In this document: positions 60,839-64,000 of the stretch, piece after piece | How the letters are laid out: each line of letters begins with the position of its first letter | Numbering within the stretch: position 1 is the first letter of the stretch | DNA from: an uncultured Bacteroidales bacterium | Lineage (GTDB): Bacteria > Bacteroidota > Bacteroidia > Bacteroidales > Paludibacteraceae | Length of the DNA: 64,000 bases | Assembly (NCBI GenBank): GCA_902774185.1 | Contig: CACYHE010000002.1 | Coordinates: forward strand, 1-64,000 | Direction of reading: 5' to 3' | Notes under the pieces: model-generated | The model's database searches: none | The model's input: only the letters and a program-made list of their open reading frames with translations | What the model was told of the DNA's origin: nothing | Made by a program: the position numbers and the translations under genes

Positions 60839-62318
60839 TCAAAACGAGATATTAAGACGCCGCACGTTTGCGATCATCTCGCACCCGGACGCCGGTAAGA
60901 CGACCCTGACGGAGAAGTTACTGCTTTACGGCGGTGCGATCCACGTAGCCGGTGCGGTCAAATCGAATAAGATCCGCAAGACGGCAACCTCCGATTGGAT
61001 GGAGATAGAGAAACAACGTGGCATATCTGTCGCAACCTCTGTGATGGGTTTCGACTATCAAGGTCATCATATCAATATCCTTGATACGCCTGGTCACCAG
61101 GACTTTGCAGAAGATACCTTCCGTACCCTGACGGCTGTAGATAGTGCCATCGTGGTTATTGACTCCGCCAAGGGTGTTGAGACGCAGACACGTCGCCTGA
61201 TGGAGGTATGTCGAATGCGCAAGACCCCCGTTATGGTCTTTATGAATAAGATGGACCGTGAAGGTAAGGATCCGTTCGATCTGATGGACGAGGTGGAACA
61301 CGAATTGCAAATTCATGTCACGCCGGTTACGTGGGCGAACGGGCAAGGCTTAAAATTCGAATCCGTCTTCGCTCTAAACAACCGTCCAAAAGATATCAGC
61401 GGCAAGTTAGCCGAAGACCTCGAGATGGTAGATGGCGTCTATCCGGAATTTGACAAAGAAGCATACTTACGCGGGGAGTTGGCACCCGTCTTTTTCGGGT
61501 CTGCTTATAAGACCGTCGGTGTACAGGAGTTGTTGGACTTCCTTGTAGCCAATGCCCCTTCCCCACTTCCGGTGACAGCTGAAGAGCGAACGGTGGAACC
61601 CATGGAAGATAAGTTCACAGCGTTCTGCTTTAAGATCCATGCTAACATGGATCCGAACCATCGGTCGTGCATCGCGTTCTTTAAGATTTGCAGCGGTAAA
61701 TTCCTGCGCAACACCTATTATTACCACGTGCGTAAGGACCAACAGATGCGTTTTGCAGCTCCGACCTGCTTCATGGCGCAGAAAAAAGAGACCGTCGATG
61801 AAGCCTTTGCCGGCGATGTGGTAGGTCTGCCCGATACGGGTAACTTCAAGATCGGCGATACGCTGACCGCAGGCGAACATCTGCATTTCAAAGGACTACC
61901 TTCCTTCTCCCCGGAGATGTTCAAGTATATCGATAACGCTGACCCCATGAAACAAAAGCAACTGGATAAGGGTGTCAACCAACTGATGGACGAAGGTGTG
62001 GCACAACTCTTTATCAGTCAACTCAACGGCCGTAAGATTATCGGTACGGTAGGACAACTGCAGTTCGAAGTAATCCAATACCGTTTGGAACATGAGTACC
62101 AGGCCAAATGCAAATGGCAACCCTTACAGATGTACAAAGCCTGCTGGATTGAGAGTGACGATGCTGCCGAACTTGATATGTTCAAGAAACGCAAAGCGCA
62201 GTACATGGCTTTTGATAAAGAAGGACGAGATGTCTTTATGGCAGACAGTGCCTATGTACTCAACATGGCGCAGCAAGATTACAAACATATCCAATTCCAT
62301 TTTACAAGTGAGTTTTAA
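60822..62318 (+). CDS. prfC: Peptide chain release factor 3
   Basis: A 498-aa translational GTPase that removes RF1/RF2 after termination. ATG 60822 ([19 protein letters not shown]) overlaps the pheT end. GTPase motifs: [10 protein letters not shown] (G1), [12 protein letters not shown] (G3), [12 protein letters not shown] (G4). RF3-specific [23 protein letters not shown] and the C-terminal [17 protein letters not shown]. Slightly shorter than E. coli RF3 (529 aa). Confidence 0.95.
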   Translation: MLPSADQNEILRRRTFAIISHPDAGKTTLTEKLLLYGGAIHVAGAVKSNKIRKTATSDWMEIEKQRGISVATSVMGFDYQGHHINILDTPGHQDFAEDTFRTLTAVDSAIVVIDSAKGVETQTRRLMEVCRMRKTPVMVFMNKMDREGKDPFDLMDEVEHELQIHVTPVTWANGQGLKFESVFALNNRPKDISGKLAEDLEMVDGVYPEFDKEAYLRGELAPVFFGSAYKTVGVQELLDFLVANAPSPLPVTAEERTVEPMEDKFTAFCFKIHANMDPNHRSCIAFFKICSGKFLRNTYYYHVRKDQQMRFAAPTCFMAQKKETVDEAFAGDVVGLPDTGNFKIGDTLTAGEHLHFKGLPSFSPEMFKYIDNADPMKQKQLDKGVNQLMDEGVAQLFISQLNGRKIIGTVGQLQFEVIQYRLEHEYQAKCKWQPLQMYKACWIESDDAAELDMFKKRKAQYMAFDKEGRDVFMADSAYVLNMAQQDYKHIQFHFTSEF

Positions 62319-62334
62319 TTAAAAATCCAATGAT

Positions 62335-63723
62335 ATGAAAAACAGATCTTTACAGATTCGCCTCATTGTGATGAACTTCTTAGAGTTCGCAGTTTGGGGT
62401 GCGTACTTAACATCTATGGGGCGCTATTTAGGAGCTCACGGTATGGGAGGTAACATTGGCTGGTTCTATTCTATTCAAGGTATTGTCAGCCTGTTCATGC
62501 CAGCTTTGATGGGTATTGTTGCGGACCGATGGATGCAAGCGCAAAAAGTGTTGAGTTTATGTCATGGCTTGGCTGGACTTTTTATGTGCGCTGCCGGCAT
62601 GTATGCTTTCACATCCGGAGCTGATGTGGCATTTGCTCCTTTATTTACACTCTACACACTATCGGTAGCGTTCTTCATGCCAACGATTGCGTTGACCAAC
62701 TCGGTCGCTTTCAATGCGTTAGTAAAAGCAGGTATGGACACCGTGAAGGATTTTCCGCCCATTCGTGTTTTTGGTACTGTTGGATTCATTGCCACCATGT
62801 GGTTGGTTGATATAGTGGGCGCTATGGATACGCCTGCACAATTTGTCATCAGTGGAGGTTTGAGCATAGTTTTAGCTGTTTATTCATTGACTCTGCCTGC
62901 TTGCGAAATCAATAAATCCGAAGGCAAAGTGGACATGGTCGAAGCGCTCGGACTCAAAGCTTTTGCGCTCTTCAAACAAAAGAAGATGGCATTGTTCTTC
63001 ATCTTTTCTATGCTTTTAGGTATGTGCTTGCAAGTCACAAACGGATATGCAAACCCTTTCTTAGGAAGCTTTGAATACTTCCAGGAATGGTCTAACACGT
63101 TTGGGGTTCAGCACTCAGGCATTTTGATTTCTATTTCGCAGATTTGCGAGGCGCTTTGTATTCTTGCTATTCCGTTCTTCCTCAAACGGTTTGGAATCAA
63201 GAATGTGATGTTCATGGCAATGCTGGCGTGGGTATTCCGGTTCGGATTCTTTGGAGCCGGCAATCCGGGTTTCCCTGGAGTTCTGTTGTTTGTGCTTAGT
63301 TGCATCGTTTATGGTTTTGCATTTGATTTCTTTAATATCTCCGGAGCTCTTTACGTGGATCAAGAGACCGCTCCGGCACAGCGTTCTTCGGCGCAAGGAC
63401 TCTTTATGATGATGACCAACGGTTTAGGTGCTACCATCGGTACGCTTGCCGCTCAAGCAATCGTTAATAAGACCGTGCCTATGATTGATAAAGCGACAGA
63501 ACTGGACACATTAGGTATTGTTCGTAATGCTGACGGAGCTATTGATTGGCAGAACATTATAGCGGACAAACTACCGCAGATTCATGAAGCCGCCTCCAAT
63601 ATGTGGGCAGGATGGCAAGAAGCGTGGTATATCTTTGCGGGTTTTGCATTAGTGGTGGCTATCGCCTTCTGGTTCTTGTTCCCAAAGACACCGGTGAACA
63701 AAAATCTGGAAGTGAAACACTAA
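62335..63723 (+). CDS. Nucleoside permease, MFS (NHS family)
   Basis: A 462-aa transporter with about twelve membrane segments. N-terminal MNFLEFAVWGAYLTSMGRYLG, GIVADRWMQAQKVL between TM2 and TM3, PTIALTNSVAFNAL, FPPIRVFGTVGFIATMW and FDFFNISGALYVDQE are features of the NupG/XapB nucleoside:H+ symporters. Typical of Bacteroidales, which use it for salvage of nucleosides. It begins 16 bases after prfC. Confidence 0.85.
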   Translation: MKNRSLQIRLIVMNFLEFAVWGAYLTSMGRYLGAHGMGGNIGWFYSIQGIVSLFMPALMGIVADRWMQAQKVLSLCHGLAGLFMCAAGMYAFTSGADVAFAPLFTLYTLSVAFFMPTIALTNSVAFNALVKAGMDTVKDFPPIRVFGTVGFIATMWLVDIVGAMDTPAQFVISGGLSIVLAVYSLTLPACEINKSEGKVDMVEALGLKAFALFKQKKMALFFIFSMLLGMCLQVTNGYANPFLGSFEYFQEWSNTFGVQHSGILISISQICEALCILAIPFFLKRFGIKNVMFMAMLAWVFRFGFFGAGNPGFPGVLLFVLSCIVYGFAFDFFNISGALYVDQETAPAQRSSAQGLFMMMTNGLGATIGTLAAQAIVNKTVPMIDKATELDTLGIVRNADGAIDWQNIIADKLPQIHEAASNMWAGWQEAWYIFAGFALVVAIAFWFLFPKTPVNKNLEVKH

Positions 63724-63750
63724 ATCATAAATTATAAATTATAAATCACA
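63723..63750. repeat. ATAAATT heptamer array
   Basis: ATAAATT/ATAAATC units fill the whole spacer between the nucleoside permease and gldF. Confidence 0.7.
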
Positions 63751-63751
63751 T

Positions 63752-64000
63752 ATGTTCCGTAAGGAACTCACATATTATTTTTCTACGCCTATAGCGTACA
63801 TCGTCATTGGCTTGTATCTATTGGCAATCAGCCTCTTCCTTTGGGTGATTCCCGGTCAATGGAATATCATTGACTCGGGATACGCCCAAGTAGACGGGCT
63901 CTTCCAACTCAGTCCTTGGCTCTTCATGCTACTCTGCCCTGCCCTTACGATGCGACTTTTCTCCGAAGAACGGCAAAGCGGTATATGGGACCTGATCCGA
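63752..64000 (+). CDS. gldF: GldF, ABC-2 permease (5' part only)
   Basis: First 83 codons, cut by the window end. MFRKELTYYFSTPIAYIVIGLYLLAISLFLWVIPG, DSGYAQVDGLFQLSPWLF and CPALTMRLFSEERQSG match GldF, the membrane subunit of the gliding-motility-associated ABC transporter (GldA-GldF-GldG) of Bacteroidetes. Two membrane segments are visible. Many non-gliding Bacteroidales keep the gene. gldG would be expected next. Confidence 0.85.
   Translation, partial: MFRKELTYYFSTPIAYIVIGLYLLAISLFLWVIPGQWNIIDSGYAQVDGLFQLSPWLFMLLCPALTMRLFSEERQSGIWDLIR

Overview
The window reads as chromosomal DNA of an uncultured, probably gut-type Bacteroidales (phylum Bacteroidota). The evidence is Bacteroidetes-type promoters (TAnnTTTG with a TTG-containing -33 element and no Shine-Dalgarno sites), a gldF gene, DUF4476, DUF1846 and DUF1599 genes, a DUF1599/DoxX/tpiA gene order, and a vitamin B12 uptake locus of the Bacteroides type. 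The genus cannot be read from the sequence. There is no IS element, phage, CRISPR array or rRNA operon.

Layout. 0.2-7 kb (+): small secreted DUF4476 protein, AI-2E-type permease, carboxypeptidase-regulatory-domain protein, tRNA-Gly, RNase P RNA, YihY protein, secreted GH13 amylase and a CWC zinc-ribbon-like protein. 7-20 kb (-): corrinoid uptake, with BtuF-like lipoprotein, a 44-aa peptide, a 2236-aa secreted multidomain protein and a smaller secreted protein behind a cobalamin riboswitch, then BtuG- and BtuB-like proteins. 20-29.5 kb (-): exopolysaccharide operon (DUF1846, Wzc-like tyrosine kinase, two Wza-like lipoproteins, WlbA-like dehydrogenase, deacetylase, GDP-fucose synthesis). 29.7-34.3 kb (+): uvrA and a cation/proton antiporter. 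34.2-39.8 kb (-): exosortase-family protein, tsaD, tRNA-Ser, YitT, gcvP. 40-41.1 kb: three small membrane-protein ORFs and a 132-nt palindromic element. 41.3-49.9 kb (+): outer-membrane protein, waaA, hisS, DUF1599, DoxX, tpiA, gamma-carbonic anhydrase, pyrH, frr, rsgA. 49.8-58.2 kb (-): rluA-type, rlmB, dsbD-type, a membrane protein, murA, murB, nadE. 58.3-64 kb (+): pheT, prfC, nucleoside MFS permease and the 5' part of gldF.

The most unusual feature runs through the whole window: a population of short tandem arrays, mostly with a 7-bp unit (GAACACA, AAATCAC, TTTTCAA, TAAACAT, ATTGGTG, GTTGAAA, GATTTGT, GTGAAGA, GATGTAC and others). They lie between genes and also inside at least fifteen genes, including uvrA, waaA, hisS, rsgA, pheT and apparently rnpB. 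Some arrays are copied between loci with the same internal variants. Arrays supply start codons, overlap a stop codon, encode the btuG signal peptide and occupy the -33 region of uvrA. They resemble the heptanucleotide STRR sequences of heterocystous cyanobacteria.

A second shared signal is a GC-rich palindrome (GCACGCGCGTGC and variants) directly upstream of the -33 element of four unrelated promoters. A third point of interest is the riboswitch-controlled giant secreted protein, while btuB/btuG sit without a visible riboswitch at the end of the exopolysaccharide operon.
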